Counted from the first letter of the stretch, positions 53,516-63,875 are shown. The stretch: DNA of 64,000 bases from Bacteroidales bacterium (GCA_003249955.1 QKHS01000011.1:1-64000); one strand, 5' to 3'. Notes: generated by a model not told the origin, from the sequence alone. Made by a program: numbers and translations.

Positions 53516-53543
53516 AATATCCCCGGCAATTGTCGGGGATATT
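53516..53543. terminator. Bidirectional terminator
   Basis: AATATCCCCG pairs with CGGGGATATT around GCAATTGT, with T-rich sequence on the plus side and A-rich on the other. It separates convergent genes and can end the plus-strand microprotein unit and the minus-strand gene at 53551. Confidence 0.85.
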
Positions 53544-53550
53544 TTTTTAT

Positions 53551-54009
53551 TTACTCCGTCCTTGGCGGTTTTTCTCCTTTAGGAGGTTCCGGTCTTGTAG
53601 TTTTCTCCAACTTAAGATACTCCTGATATAATTCAGACGGGATAGCCTTTTTCACTTTCTCGTTTCTGATTTTTTCCAGTGCCTCTGTTTTTGTTTTATT
53701 GAACACTCCCGGGCCTCCATGATTATCAGGTCCGTCTCCCGGAACAGGTCCGGCATTTTCACCATCAGGTTTGGGCCCAGGTCTCATAACTTTATCCATT
53801 TCCACAAAAAAATCTTTAAATGCGGCAAGGACTTCTTCTGTCTGGGTCTCGCTAAGTTCAAGCGGTTTACAAACCTTATCCGAGATCATTTTCAATCTTT
53901 CTTCTATAGATGGCGGCTTTGGCTCATTCCGGCCTTTGTCCGGCTGGGCAGACACATTAATGCTAAAAAAAACAAGCACAACGGGAAACAATAAAATCCT
54001 GGTTTTCAT
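53551..54009 (-). CDS. Small secreted Pro/Gly-rich protein, Spy/CpxP-like layout
   Basis: The 152 residues have a signal peptide (FPVVLVFFSINVSAQ). A helical segment follows (IEERLKMISDKVCKPLELSE, TQTEEVLAAFKDFFVEMDKV) with the leucine/TQ spacing seen in periplasmic Spy/CpxP-type helices. A Pro/Gly/Asp-rich linker (GPVPGDGPDNHGG) and a second helix (KTEALEKIRNEKVKKAI) come next, then a charged Pro-rich tail. It is predicted periplasmic. A stress-chaperone role is a guess from layout alone. It has its own promoter and terminator. Confidence 0.7.
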   Translation of the reverse strand: MKTRILLFPVVLVFFSINVSAQPDKGRNEPKPPSIEERLKMISDKVCKPLELSETQTEEVLAAFKDFFVEMDKVMRPGPKPDGENAGPVPGDGPDNHGGPGVFNKTKTEALEKIRNEKVKKAIPSELYQEYLKLEKTTRPEPPKGEKPPRTE

Positions 54010-54031
54010 AACTTAAAAAATTTAATTTCAA

Positions 54032-54063
54032 CAAAGTTATTTTTTGAATGTCCTTTATCAAAA
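54032..54063 (-). promoter_or_regulatory. Promoter of the 53.6 kb secreted protein gene
   Basis: On the minus strand TTTTG (54059-54063), a 19-base spacer and TAACTTTG (54032-54039), about 25 bases before the ATG. Confidence 0.6.
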
Positions 54064-54211
54064 AGTATTAAGCAGAACCATGCTTTTATCCTGCAAAAAC
54101 AGCAATTATTAAAACAAAAGAAAAACAATCAGGCACATAATCTTTTGCTTTGCAAAAACAAACTTCAGTAACAGGTACCCGAAACCCGTTTTTTATTTAT
54201 CATTTTTTCTT

Positions 54212-57028
54212 TTAATGGGCTTCGAGCCAGTTTCTGCCGGTTCCGGATTCAACAAGTAAAGGAACATCAAGGCTAACAGCATTCTGCATTTCATCAGTAA
54301 CAATAGTTTTTACAACATCAAGTTCTGATAGTAATACATCAAAATTTAGCTCATCATGAACCTGCAAAATCATTTTAGACTTTATTCCTTCTTTTTCAAA
54401 ACGGTGTTGAATATTGACCATTGCAAGTTTGATAATATCTGCTGCTGATCCCTGAATAGGTGCATTGATTGCATTCCTTTCCGCAAAACCACGTACAACG
54501 GCATTTTGTGAGTTAATGTCCGGCAAATACCTGCGACGTCCGAAAATTGTCTCTACATATTCTTTTTCCCGGGCAAGCTTAATACAATCGTCCATAAAAG
54601 TCTTTACCCCCGGAAAAGTTTCAAAGTAATTATCTATAAGCAACTTCGCTTCTTTTGGAGGAATATTAAGGCGCTGTCCCAGACCAAATGCCGATATTCC
54701 GTATATTATTCCGAAGTTGGCTGTTTTCGCTTTCGACCTCATTTCCCTGGTAACCTCCGTCTCACCAACCTTAAAGATTTTTGCAGCCGTAGCGGTATGA
54801 ATATCCAGACTGAATTTATTAAACGCGTCAAGCATATTTTCATCCTTGCTGAGATGTGCCATTAATCTAAGTTCAATCTGTGAATAGTCGGCAGATAAAA
54901 ATGTATAATCTTCTCCTCCTGCTACAAAAGAGCGTCTTATTTCGCGTCCTCTTTCATCGCGCACAGGAATATTCTGCAAATTAGGATTATTTGAGCTTAA
55001 TCGTCCTGTCGATGTAATTGTCTGGTTAAAGCTGGTATGTATCTTACCTGTTTTTAGATTAACCAAATCCGGCAAAACATCCACATACGTGTTAATCAAT
55101 TTGTTAACCCCCCGGTATTCAAGTATTTCATTAATTATAGGATGCTTATCCGCCAACTTAACCAACTCCTCTTCTCCGGTACTGTATTGCTTGGTTTTAG
55201 TCTTTTTGGGATTACTTATAACCTTTAGTCTTTCGAAAAGAACCACTCCCAACTGTCGCGGCGATGCAATATTAAATCTCTCTCCTGCCAACTCAAATAT
55301 TTTTTCTTCAATGTCAACAAGCTCTTTCTTAAGATTTGCAGAGTGTTCCCTTATTGTGTCACTGTCAATGCTAACGCCGGTTCGTTCCATTTCTGTCAAA
55401 ACACTCACCAAAGGCATTTCAATTTCAAAAAACAATTTTTCAAGGTTATCCTCCTGTAGTTGCGGGGCGAAGATATTTTTAAGCCTCAATGTAATGTCCG
55501 CATCTTCGCAGGCATAATCGCAAATTATTCCCGGATCAATATCCCGCATGTTTTTTTGTCCCTTACCTTTTGCCCCAATAAGGTCTTCGATAGGAATCAT
55601 TCTGTAATTAAGATATTTTGATGCCAGAAAATCCAGGTTATGTTTTTGTTCCGGCTGCAAAAGATAATGGGCAATCATAGTATCAAAAAGCCTTGCCTTT
55701 GGTTTTATTCCGTAATTAAGAAGAATTCCGAGATCATACTTAAGATTCTGACCTATTATCAATTTATCCGGATTATTAAAAATGTCTGTAAATAATGACA
55801 ATAAAGATCCGGCTTCTTCAAAATCTTCTGGCATCATTACATAATAGGCTTCCTTTTCTTTAAATGAAATTGAAAGTCCTACAATCCGGGCATCTAAAGT
55901 ATCTAAACCTGTTGTTTCAGTGTCTATACATATTTCATTTATTTCTAATAACTTACCAACCAATACTTCAACTTCTGCTTTTGTTTCTATAAGGTGATAT
56001 TGTACGTTTTCTTTTTCAAATATGTCTCTTCCGTCCTGAACAACAGGAGTGGACTCTGCTCCTTCGACATTACCAAAAAGATCGAATTGTAACTGTGCCT
56101 GGGGTGCTGTATTTTTTACAGCAGCATTCTGAGTAGTTGAAGTTTCTGTTTTAATATTATCTCCCAACACCCTGGTTTTAAGATTTTTAAATTCCAGTTC
56201 ATCAAACAATTGGTTTAATTTATCATAGTTGGGTTCTTCATGAATAAGTTCTTCGAGTTTGGTATCAAGCGGCACGTTAACATCTATTGTAACCAGTTTT
56301 CTTGACAGGTACAACTGATCTTTGTTTTGTTCTATGGCCTCTTTCTGTTTTCCCGCCAGTTTGCCTATATTATTGTAAATATTGTCAATGCTGCCGAATT
56401 TCTCTATAAGTTTTGCCGCAGTTTTCTCTCCTACTCCGGGAACCCCAGGAACATTATCAGAAGCGTCTCCCCATAAAGCGAGAATATCTATCACTTTAAG
56501 AGGATCGTCTATTCCGAATTTTTCGTTTACTTCTTTAACACCCAGAATTTCTGCAGCATTACCTGAACGTGCCGGTTTATACATCAGAATATTATCCTCA
56601 ACCAACTGTGCATAGTCTTTATCCGGAGTCATCATATAAACTACAGATTCTTCATTGGCAAAAGTTTTAGCCAATGTTCCTATGACGTCATCAGCTTCAA
56701 AACCCGAAACCTGAATTACAGGAATTCTGTATGCCTCAAGTATCTGTTTAATATATGGCACAGCAAGTTTTATGTCCTCAGGGGTTGCATCGCGGTTTGC
56801 TTTGTATTGAGGATACATTTCGTGACGGAAATTCGGCCCCGAAGGATCAAAAGCGACACCAATGTGTGTAGGTTTTTCTTTGGAAAGAACCTCTTCAAGA
56901 GTGTTTACAAATCCGAATATTGCAGATGTATTGAGTCCTTTTGAATTTACCCTAGGGTTTTTTATAAATGCATAGTAAGCCCTGAAAATTAAGGCATAAG
57001 CATCAAGAAAGAAAATTTTATTTTTCAT
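54212..57028 (-). CDS. polA: DNA polymerase I
   Basis: The start is taken at 57028 (MKNKIFFLDAYALIFRAYYA), the canonical N-terminus; an in-frame ATG six codons upstream is less likely. The 938 residues show three domains in order. The first is the 5'-3' exonuclease (FRAYYAFIKNPR, GVAFDPSGP). The second is the 3'-5' exonuclease with CIDTETTGLD, NLKYDLGILL and YACEDADITLRL, all catalytic acidic residues intact so proofreading should be active. The third is the polymerase with DYSQIELRLMAHLS, KTANFGIIYGIS and QVHDELNFDV. A -7 element lies at 57044-57051. Typical PolA of the phylum. Confidence 0.97.
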   Translation of the reverse strand: MKNKIFFLDAYALIFRAYYAFIKNPRVNSKGLNTSAIFGFVNTLEEVLSKEKPTHIGVAFDPSGPNFRHEMYPQYKANRDATPEDIKLAVPYIKQILEAYRIPVIQVSGFEADDVIGTLAKTFANEESVVYMMTPDKDYAQLVEDNILMYKPARSGNAAEILGVKEVNEKFGIDDPLKVIDILALWGDASDNVPGVPGVGEKTAAKLIEKFGSIDNIYNNIGKLAGKQKEAIEQNKDQLYLSRKLVTIDVNVPLDTKLEELIHEEPNYDKLNQLFDELEFKNLKTRVLGDNIKTETSTTQNAAVKNTAPQAQLQFDLFGNVEGAESTPVVQDGRDIFEKENVQYHLIETKAEVEVLVGKLLEINEICIDTETTGLDTLDARIVGLSISFKEKEAYYVMMPEDFEEAGSLLSLFTDIFNNPDKLIIGQNLKYDLGILLNYGIKPKARLFDTMIAHYLLQPEQKHNLDFLASKYLNYRMIPIEDLIGAKGKGQKNMRDIDPGIICDYACEDADITLRLKNIFAPQLQEDNLEKLFFEIEMPLVSVLTEMERTGVSIDSDTIREHSANLKKELVDIEEKIFELAGERFNIASPRQLGVVLFERLKVISNPKKTKTKQYSTGEEELVKLADKHPIINEILEYRGVNKLINTYVDVLPDLVNLKTGKIHTSFNQTITSTGRLSSNNPNLQNIPVRDERGREIRRSFVAGGEDYTFLSADYSQIELRLMAHLSKDENMLDAFNKFSLDIHTATAAKIFKVGETEVTREMRSKAKTANFGIIYGISAFGLGQRLNIPPKEAKLLIDNYFETFPGVKTFMDDCIKLAREKEYVETIFGRRRYLPDINSQNAVVRGFAERNAINAPIQGSAADIIKLAMVNIQHRFEKEGIKSKMILQVHDELNFDVLLSELDVVKTIVTDEMQNAVSLDVPLLVESGTGRNWLEAH

Positions 57029-57043
57029 TTTTTTGAGTTTGGT

Positions 57044-57051
57044 CAAAGATA
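57044..57051 (-). promoter_or_regulatory. Candidate polA promoter
   Basis: TATCTTTG on the minus strand, about 20 bases before 57028. Transcription would begin near 57038, so the farther ATG (57046) lies upstream of the transcript start. This favours 57028. Confidence 0.5.
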
Positions 57052-57152
57052 GAAAAAATACGCAAAGAGCATTTCAGAATTCTTCTTCAATTTAGAAAAG
57101 GTTGATTAAAAGACAATTCTGAGAGACAACAAAGATATTGTTTTAACAAAAA

Positions 57153-57194
57153 ACATCTGCCGGAATTAAAATTTTCGTTTTCTCCGGCAGATGT
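57153..57194 (-). terminator. Terminator of the 57.2-58.8 kb gene
   Basis: A perfect 12-base stem ACATCTGCCGGA / TCCGGCAGATGT with an 18-base loop, followed on the minus strand by TTTTTTG, 30 bases past the stop at 57225. Confidence 0.85.
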
Positions 57195-57224
57195 AAATTC
57201 AAACCCCTACTCAAACAAAAAACT

Positions 57225-58775
57225 CTATTTCACCGGATGACGGTATTCAATTTTGTCAAGTTCTGCAGCAAATTCATTAATATGTGATTTAACAAAAGCT
57301 GCCACATTAACTTCTTGTGTTTTTATTCCTGCGATAAGCTCTTCTTTTGTAGCAATAGTCTTGTTTTCAACTGTAAGTTTTTTAGGTTGAGCCCTGACAT
57401 CGCCATCATATGTTTCAACTGTTTTAGAATCAGTTCTTTTTTGATAAAGTTCAATCTGGAATACTTTTACAGGTTTTTCCGGATTACGCAAATCCCATAT
57501 TTCGACAGGAATATCGGCTGTAACACTTGCAGACTCTACGGTTCTGGTTAACTCACCTGTATAAATAAACACTCTGTCACCGGGATCGGCATTATTATTA
57601 ATCCCGAAATCAATTATCTTTTTAGATGCTTTGTAAGTTTGTTCGTCTATTTCTTCTTCTTCCTTTTCATCTCTTTTTTTCAAGGTGTAATAGTTCTTTG
57701 TCTCAGTTGTCACTTTAGGTGCACCTGCCTGATAATCATATTTAACAGCACTAATATCTGCTTTAATAATTACAATGCCTTTACCATATTTTTTAACTGC
57801 AGCAGAATAATTTGCCGGATTGTTCATGTCAAGACCTTCAAAAGCACTGATTTCGCCCGGAGTAACAACATGTTTTTTTGTTTTGCTCTGAAGCTCATAC
57901 TCAAACTTTTGCGGCAAAAACACGGTTCCGTTTTTATCAACCACAAAAACATGGATTTCCATTCCTGCAGAAATCATATCTGCCTTTTCGCGGGAATCTT
58001 TATAATCTTTAACCCACTGCCCCGATTCAATAAACAGATCATATGCTTTTTGCTGTGCTTCCAGAGTTTCTGTCTGAGATTCAAGCACAGCCTGCTGATA
58101 AACAGCCTCGGCAACTTTTGGGGATAACTCTTCACGTTTTGCTTTATTATCCTTGTAACCATCAACCATTTTATTTGAATCATAAAAAAGATTAACAGAT
58201 TTCTTTAAATCTGTAAGATCTGTTGATGACGATAATCTTACAGCCTCATTGTAATAAACCTCAGCACGCAGATTTAAAATCTCGTCTTTATGATGATCCC
58301 CGTATTCATTTGCTTTTAAAAACATTTTAAAAGATTCGTACTGACCGTCATAATCAGAAGCACTGCTCAATATTTTTTTGCCTGCAGCAAAATAAGCATC
58401 GCAGCTTTTTATCTTTGCATCAGCCAGAACAGGCTTATAGTCAACAACATGCAGATCAATGCTTTCTTCTTTAAATACAATTTTACCTTCCGGGAATGTT
58501 GCAAGTATATTGTTTAACTCTATCCAGTCCGGAGCATTTGCAGCAATTGCATCATAACCGAATTCACTATTTGGGGCATCGGCAATTATTTTGTCTATTT
58601 CCGCAATTGCTTTAACATAAACTTCCTTAAAGTCGTTAAAGGTCCCCTTCTTCACTTTATTGCTTAATTTATCCGCAAGTTCAACAGCTTCTTTTACCGA
58701 TTCCTGAGCAAAAACTCCTGTGAAAATACCAGCGAAGCAAAATATTAACAAACAACTAAAAACTTTCTTCATCAT
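57225..58775 (-). CDS. Secreted protein with TPR-like repeats, unknown function
   Basis: The start is set at 58775 (MMKKVFSCLLIFCFAGIFTG), giving a signal peptide; the frame extends 36 codons upstream with a non-signal-like sequence. The 516-residue mature protein has helical repeats in its first half (for example SSTDLTDLKKSVNLFYDSNK and SQTETLEAQQKAYDLFIESG), each about 35-40 residues, TPR-like. The C-terminal half is beta-rich with YTGELTRTVESASVTADI. No enzyme motif is visible. It ends in a strong terminator and lies next to the CHAT locus, but on the same strand with a 226-base gap, so a link is unproven. Confidence 0.75.
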   Translation of the reverse strand: MMKKVFSCLLIFCFAGIFTGVFAQESVKEAVELADKLSNKVKKGTFNDFKEVYVKAIAEIDKIIADAPNSEFGYDAIAANAPDWIELNNILATFPEGKIVFKEESIDLHVVDYKPVLADAKIKSCDAYFAAGKKILSSASDYDGQYESFKMFLKANEYGDHHKDEILNLRAEVYYNEAVRLSSSTDLTDLKKSVNLFYDSNKMVDGYKDNKAKREELSPKVAEAVYQQAVLESQTETLEAQQKAYDLFIESGQWVKDYKDSREKADMISAGMEIHVFVVDKNGTVFLPQKFEYELQSKTKKHVVTPGEISAFEGLDMNNPANYSAAVKKYGKGIVIIKADISAVKYDYQAGAPKVTTETKNYYTLKKRDEKEEEEIDEQTYKASKKIIDFGINNNADPGDRVFIYTGELTRTVESASVTADIPVEIWDLRNPEKPVKVFQIELYQKRTDSKTVETYDGDVRAQPKKLTVENKTIATKEELIAGIKTQEVNVAAFVKSHINEFAAELDKIEYRHPVK

Positions 58776-59001
58776 AAAATTAATTTTAAATTTAATCATC
58801 GGACATATAGTTGATTGCGGAATGAAAAAATGAAAAAGAAAATTTAACAAAAATGAAAAGACGTTAAAAATATCATTTAACAATTATTCACAATTTATGA
58901 TTTACCAACGGGCATAGCAAACCATATAATATAATAAAGCGGAATTTTTAAAAGAATATCCTGGGATAAAACAAAGCCTTTAATTTAAACACAAGTTTTT
59001 A

Positions 59002-61932
59002 CTATAAGCCTATAAGCACAATCCCTGCCCAATCCAAAGGTAATTCGCCGTTTTTAATCTGCTGCAGTTTTGCAAGCCTCAAAGCCTCTGAATACGATTT
59101 CCCGTCAAGAATATTTTTATAAAAATCAATCATCAGATTTTTTGTTTTGGCATCATGAATCTTCCACAAAGATGCCACAATATTCGGAACCCCGTTAAAA
59201 GCAAAAGCTCTCGGCAATGCCAGAGTTCCCTCACCCTGAACAATTTTGCCGCTACCGGACTTGCATGCGCTAAGAACGACCAGATCGGCATTTAAATCCA
59301 GATTGTATATTTCTCCGGCAAACAGGAATCCGTCATCTGTAACTGGAATATCTGTGCCATAATCCGGGGCTTTATCTTCTTTATACAGAAATAATCCTGA
59401 CAGTTCCGGATTTGTTGAAGAAGAATAACCATGTGTTGCAAAATGAAGAATGGAAAATTCTGAAATATTTGTTTTAAGATTTCTTTCATTGGCATCCTCA
59501 TAGGTAAAAACTTTTGACTTAAGTTTCTTATTCTTAAACAACCTGCCTATTTCATTAACTTCCTGTTCCGATTTAGGCAATGGTTTTAGTCTGGAAGCAT
59601 CCATTATATCGGAATAATTACTCCTTAGCCCGCTGTCATATGCCAAAGGATTGGTATCACTTATATCTGTATTTTTTTCACCGAATACCGGAGCAAGAGC
59701 AAGAAAATTATAATTTTTATTCCCGACAAAATCTGCAGCCCTTTCTTTATTCCTGGACCAGATGCTTATAGAGAAATTGTACGACACTTCAAACTTCTCA
59801 ATTAAAAAACGTTCTTCACTTTTGTTTTCAGTTACCAATGCCTCAAAAGGAATCTGGTTTAGTTCTCTGTCAGGAATTATTACCAGTTTTTTAATATCAT
59901 CAAGCTTATCGGCTACCGGTTTTATAAGATAATCGTATAAACGGGCGGATGTAACGGAGAATTGCCGGTCTGCAATTTTTATTTCCTTATAAAAATCTGA
60001 AACAACTGAGAAAAACTCATCATTAATATCTGTAACCACAAGCTCCTGATCATTACCTGAGATAAACAAACAAAACAGCTTTGTATCAGAATAATGATAA
60101 GCCAGAATTGCTTCATCATCATTTAACAAATTCCCTATATGAGCGATATCCGGATGCGAATTGATATCTTCCTTGTACATCAGGGTTTTATTCTGCTGCA
60201 ATTCGTGAGATAACTCGAACGACTGCAGGTTTAATTTAAACAATTCTTCTTTCTTTGCTAAAGATAAATCTTTATCCCCGGAATTTTCAGCCACGAACAA
60301 ATCATTTTGTACTTCTCTGGTTTGTTTATAAAGCGACAACTGCTTTTCTGTAAGTTCGTTAGTATTGGTTTCCGAATTAAGCTTGACAGATGTAGATTGT
60401 GAAATAAACTCCAGAATATTATTCAGATATTTAACATCACCGGTTTGGGTCCAGGCAAGGTATGAAGCATCTATTGCTACTCCGGCAAAATCATGATATT
60501 TACTTGCAATTGTCTGATCGTCTGCTCCTGATATCGTAGTTTCAATCTGCTTTAATATTAAAGTATCAGCAAGAAGAGAGTAATTAACAGCCAACTGAAG
60601 ATACTCAGGATTATTTTCCGACTTTGCCAGTTCAAAAAAGTACCCGGTTAGCAGAGCCGTTGCCTCAAATCCGGTTTCGTTGTGACTTATGCTTTTTGCA
60701 CAGGGAACGGCAATACTCAAAACTCCTTCATCATTATTACTGCTTATAGTGTTAAGCACATTCTGTAAATATGCAATTGCTTCCGGATAGTTATTTACAG
60801 CTTTTAACACTTTTGCAATATCTATCTGATAATTTACATTCTCAGGATTCAGTTCAATTGCTTTACGGTAATATAATAACGCAGAGTCCGGCTCATTACG
60901 GTCATAATAATTTTCGGCAAGTTTAACAAACGGAGATGCCATTGATTCATTATCGCCCTGATAATATTCTTCTGTAAGCTGAATAAGCTCTCTGAATTTA
61001 GCTTCGGCAGAATCAAAGTCCCCGAGTTTTGACCTGGCAGTACCTGACTCCGACAAAATATAGTAATACACCATAAACATTTCATCGATGCTGTAATCTG
61101 CTTTAAGAATTGAATCAGCCTTATTTGCATAATAGTCTGCCTCTTTGTAATTTCCCATACGGTTACAGGCAGCACTTATATTAATTGCAGTAACCACAGT
61201 ATTTACAGATTCGGGATAATATTCGCAAAAGATTTCAAAAGCTTTTTTATTAAAAAAATATGAAAACTCATCCTGTCCCGTCTCCTCCATAGCAAGAGCA
61301 ATTCCCATTTCAACAGTCGCAATATCGTGTTTCTTTTTCCAGACAAAGCTCTCATAAGATGATGTGTCTGAATTATAAATATCAAGTGCTTTCTGGTACA
61401 TCTGATATCCGGTCCAGAAATCACCGGAATAGACATAAAGCGGAGCAAAACTTTGATAAATACTGCTTAAATGCAAAGCGGGAGTTTCGGTTTTTTCATA
61501 AATAGCAATTGCTCTCTCAAAGTACGGGACGGATTCTTCAATTTCGTTGTAATACTTATACCCGAAAGCCAGAATATGCAATGTTGTAGCATAATGTATG
61601 TTAAGTGTATCTGTTTTGCTTTCCAGAAATTCGACCTTGTTTAACATTGCCGGCATTGTAATATCCGAAAACCCCATTGCCGTGGGGAAATACATGCACA
61701 CATTGAATAAATATACAGCACGGTCTGTTTCTCCTCTTTCAAAATAGTAATCAAATGCCGGTTCTGCCAGATTTACGACACTGTCATAATCACCGTTACC
61801 GAGATATTTATCAATCAGCGGATAATACTTGTCATCTTTTAAGTCATTAAATGAGTCTTCGTAGTAATTTTGAGAAAATGCTTTAACAACAAGCAATACA
61901 CACACAATAACAAGAACATATTTTTTACTCAT
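59002..61932 (-). CDS. Exported TPR-CHAT (caspase-like) protein
   Basis: The 976 residues begin with a signal peptide (YVLVIVCVLLVVKAFSQ), so it is exported. Residues about 60-480 are TPR-type helical repeats, including YYRKAIELNPENVNYQIDIA. The C-terminal third is a CHAT domain, a caspase-fold cysteine protease domain. The catalytic dyad is visible as His834 in HFATHGYSSS and Cys890 in VLSACKSGSG, followed by GTLALPRAFAFNG and VASLWKIHDA. A -7 element (minus strand 61968-61975) lies about 40 bases upstream. It is divergent from a sigma-like/anti-sigma-like pair. The TPRs may recognise the substrate. Confidence 0.93.
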   Translation of the reverse strand: MSKKYVLVIVCVLLVVKAFSQNYYEDSFNDLKDDKYYPLIDKYLGNGDYDSVVNLAEPAFDYYFERGETDRAVYLFNVCMYFPTAMGFSDITMPAMLNKVEFLESKTDTLNIHYATTLHILAFGYKYYNEIEESVPYFERAIAIYEKTETPALHLSSIYQSFAPLYVYSGDFWTGYQMYQKALDIYNSDTSSYESFVWKKKHDIATVEMGIALAMEETGQDEFSYFFNKKAFEIFCEYYPESVNTVVTAINISAACNRMGNYKEADYYANKADSILKADYSIDEMFMVYYYILSESGTARSKLGDFDSAEAKFRELIQLTEEYYQGDNESMASPFVKLAENYYDRNEPDSALLYYRKAIELNPENVNYQIDIAKVLKAVNNYPEAIAYLQNVLNTISSNNDEGVLSIAVPCAKSISHNETGFEATALLTGYFFELAKSENNPEYLQLAVNYSLLADTLILKQIETTISGADDQTIASKYHDFAGVAIDASYLAWTQTGDVKYLNNILEFISQSTSVKLNSETNTNELTEKQLSLYKQTREVQNDLFVAENSGDKDLSLAKKEELFKLNLQSFELSHELQQNKTLMYKEDINSHPDIAHIGNLLNDDEAILAYHYSDTKLFCLFISGNDQELVVTDINDEFFSVVSDFYKEIKIADRQFSVTSARLYDYLIKPVADKLDDIKKLVIIPDRELNQIPFEALVTENKSEERFLIEKFEVSYNFSISIWSRNKERAADFVGNKNYNFLALAPVFGEKNTDISDTNPLAYDSGLRSNYSDIMDASRLKPLPKSEQEVNEIGRLFKNKKLKSKVFTYEDANERNLKTNISEFSILHFATHGYSSSTNPELSGLFLYKEDKAPDYGTDIPVTDDGFLFAGEIYNLDLNADLVVLSACKSGSGKIVQGEGTLALPRAFAFNGVPNIVASLWKIHDAKTKNLMIDFYKNILDGKSYSEALRLAKLQQIKNGELPLDWAGIVLIGL

Positions 61933-61967
61933 AAAAAATCAATTTGCCTCTTATGGCAAAAACGATG

Positions 61968-61975
61968 CAAAAATA
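61968..61975 (-). promoter_or_regulatory. Candidate promoter of the CHAT gene
   Basis: TATTTTTG on the minus strand, about 35-40 bases before the ATG at 61932. The divergent -7 element at 62127-62134 is 150 bases away. Confidence 0.5.
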
Positions 61976-62126
61976 CAAAAATCATATTATACTTAACTAT
62001 TTTATTACTTCCCGCCAAATTTTAAAAAAAGTCTGAATCCATATTCAGGACCATATTCTGACAAGTAAACGGATAATAATTTTTCGTTTTCGTTTTACAC
62101 ATGCAACTAATTAGGCATAGAAGTTG

Positions 62127-62134
62127 TATTTTTG
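62127..62134 (+). promoter_or_regulatory. Promoter deciding the start of the sigma-like gene
   Basis: TATTTTTG fits TAnnTTTG. Transcription would begin near 62141, after the in-frame ATG at 62101 but before the ATG at 62152, so the latter is the real start. Confidence 0.6.
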
Positions 62135-62151
62135 CACACCAAATTTTAAAA

Positions 62152-62883
62152 ATGCAACTTGTTCAAAGCAATAACATCCACAATTTCTCATTGGATAAAA
62201 CAATGAAGATAATGGATATTATGATTAAGAAATTTATTAAAAACAAACAGATAGAACGGGAAGATTTTAATGAAATAAAACAAATTCTGGTCGAAAAATA
62301 TTTAGGTAAACAAAACTCAATAAAAGATGCGTTTACTTATAAATCGAAAATAGAAACTTATCTTTCGGCTGTTATTTACAGAATGATTCTTGAAATTATA
62401 AGAGAACAATATAGTTATAAAAACAGAGTAAAAAGAATTGAGAATGTTATTAATGATGACAACAGGCAAACAACTTTAAGTCCGGAAGAAATTCTTATAA
62501 TTGAAGATGAGAAAATATATCTTAAAAGAGTTATAGAAACTTTCGGGGCAGAAAAGGATAAGGTTCTCCTGTTTTTAAAAATTTATTTTCAGATTAATTA
62601 TACGGCTGAAGATATTAATAATTATTGCAGTGGAATAAATGCAGACATATTGCCGGACTATTCAGGTACGGATAAAAGGTTGACGGATAAAGAAACCTAT
62701 GAATATTTGTGCAAAATATGTCTTTATGCTGAAAATAAGGAAATTTTTCCGGATGCAATAAGAATGTATTTGAAAAAAATAACAGACAAACTGATAGCGA
62801 GGATGAACGGAAAGTATAACAGAGCTTTTTACACAAAAGAGAGTCTCGGGATATTAATGGAGATGGTATATCAGAAAAATTAA
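62152..62883 (+). CDS. Sigma-70-like factor (tentative)
   Basis: From the ATG at 62152 the protein has 243 residues. The N-terminal part (IMIKKFIKNKQIEREDFNEI and AFTYKSKIETYLSAVIYRMI, then LEIIREQY) resembles sigma region 2 of ECF-type factors, in which a polar helix contacts the -10 element and core polymerase. LSPEEILIIEDEKIYLKRVI in the middle resembles the linker before region 4. A clear helix-turn-helix of region 4 is not obvious, so the call is tentative. The following gene is a zinc-finger membrane protein, which is the expected partner. Together with the divergent CHAT gene it makes a signalling locus. Confidence 0.55.
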   Translation: MQLVQSNNIHNFSLDKTMKIMDIMIKKFIKNKQIEREDFNEIKQILVEKYLGKQNSIKDAFTYKSKIETYLSAVIYRMILEIIREQYSYKNRVKRIENVINDDNRQTTLSPEEILIIEDEKIYLKRVIETFGAEKDKVLLFLKIYFQINYTAEDINNYCSGINADILPDYSGTDKRLTDKETYEYLCKICLYAENKEIFPDAIRMYLKKITDKLIARMNGKYNRAFYTKESLGILMEMVYQKN

Positions 62884-62909
62884 TTGTAATATGTTTTAAG
62901 TTACCGGCC

Positions 62910-63635
62910 ATGAAAAGACACTTAACCGCTGAAGAACTGGCACTCTATGCAGAATATGTTCAGAGTGGGGAAAAAACAGAAATAGCTGAAGATATCCTGA
63001 CTCACATTAATGAATGTGACGAATGTGCATCCGAAGCTGTTGAATTCAGCATGCTTAGTAAAAACATTTTAACCGGACTCTCGGATAAAAAACCTGTCGC
63101 AAAAAAAAGAAGTTTGCTTTTTGCCATTGCCGGAATTGCAGCAACACTACTGCTTATTTACGGAGTATGGCAAATATTTGAACTCCGGATAAATAAAAAC
63201 GACATAAAAATTGCCGGTAAAAATCCTCCTGTAATAAATGATACTGCCATTGTTTCGGACACTTCTGTTCAGGAGATACAAAATCCTGTTGACAATAAAC
63301 ATGAAATGCTGGCTTCAAATTTTGCTAAAGATCCTGAAACAGAAAAGATTATAGAAAATCTTAAAGGAAATATGAGATCTGATGAGATTGAAGTCATTTC
63401 AGGGTTTGAAATCAGGTCACAAACCGGCATGGATATTTCTTTAGAATGGGAAAACAATAACGGAAATAAACTAAATGTTGAAATATACACTAATGTACTT
63501 GTTAAAACAGAGTCCGCAGAAATTTCCGGGAGCTCTTATATTATAAAATCAAAACTTAATCCGGGCTTGTATTACTGGAAGCTTTTTAATGAGGACTTTG
63601 ATCTCATTTTCTGCGGAAAAATTATTGTTGAATAA
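62910..63635 (+). CDS. Anti-sigma-like membrane protein with zf-HC2 motif
   Basis: The 241 residues have an N-terminal cytoplasmic zinc-binding motif of the anti-sigma class, H-x3-C-x2-C in HINECDECASEAVE (with nearby acidic residues). A single membrane helix follows at about 68-92 (LLFAIAGIAATLLLIYGVWQ), then a periplasmic domain of about 150 residues ending in a beta-rich SSYIIKSKLNPGLYYWKLFN region. It starts 26 bases after the sigma-like gene. This is the topology of ECF anti-sigma factors, which are released by proteolysis of the periplasmic part. It may be the target of an exported protease such as the divergent CHAT protein; that is inference. Confidence 0.8.
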   Translation: MKRHLTAEELALYAEYVQSGEKTEIAEDILTHINECDECASEAVEFSMLSKNILTGLSDKKPVAKKRSLLFAIAGIAATLLLIYGVWQIFELRINKNDIKIAGKNPPVINDTAIVSDTSVQEIQNPVDNKHEMLASNFAKDPETEKIIENLKGNMRSDEIEVISGFEIRSQTGMDISLEWENNNGNKLNVEIYTNVLVKTESAEISGSSYIIKSKLNPGLYYWKLFNEDFDLIFCGKIIVE

Positions 63636-63875
63636 GCAGTTTGCATATAACTGAAAAATTTGTGGCAATTGTAAAACCCGGCTGTTGTAGGACAAGGGTT
63701 AGCCACATTTATCAATCTATTCGTATTATTTCCGGAGCAGATTGTAAATTATCATAATTAATAAAAAAATATTTTTTCATTTTTAACCGTGAAATTCAAC
63801 TATATGTTTGTGACATTCTTTTGAATGCTTACCAATGTTAATATTTTAAATTACTAATTGATTAAATTGTATTAA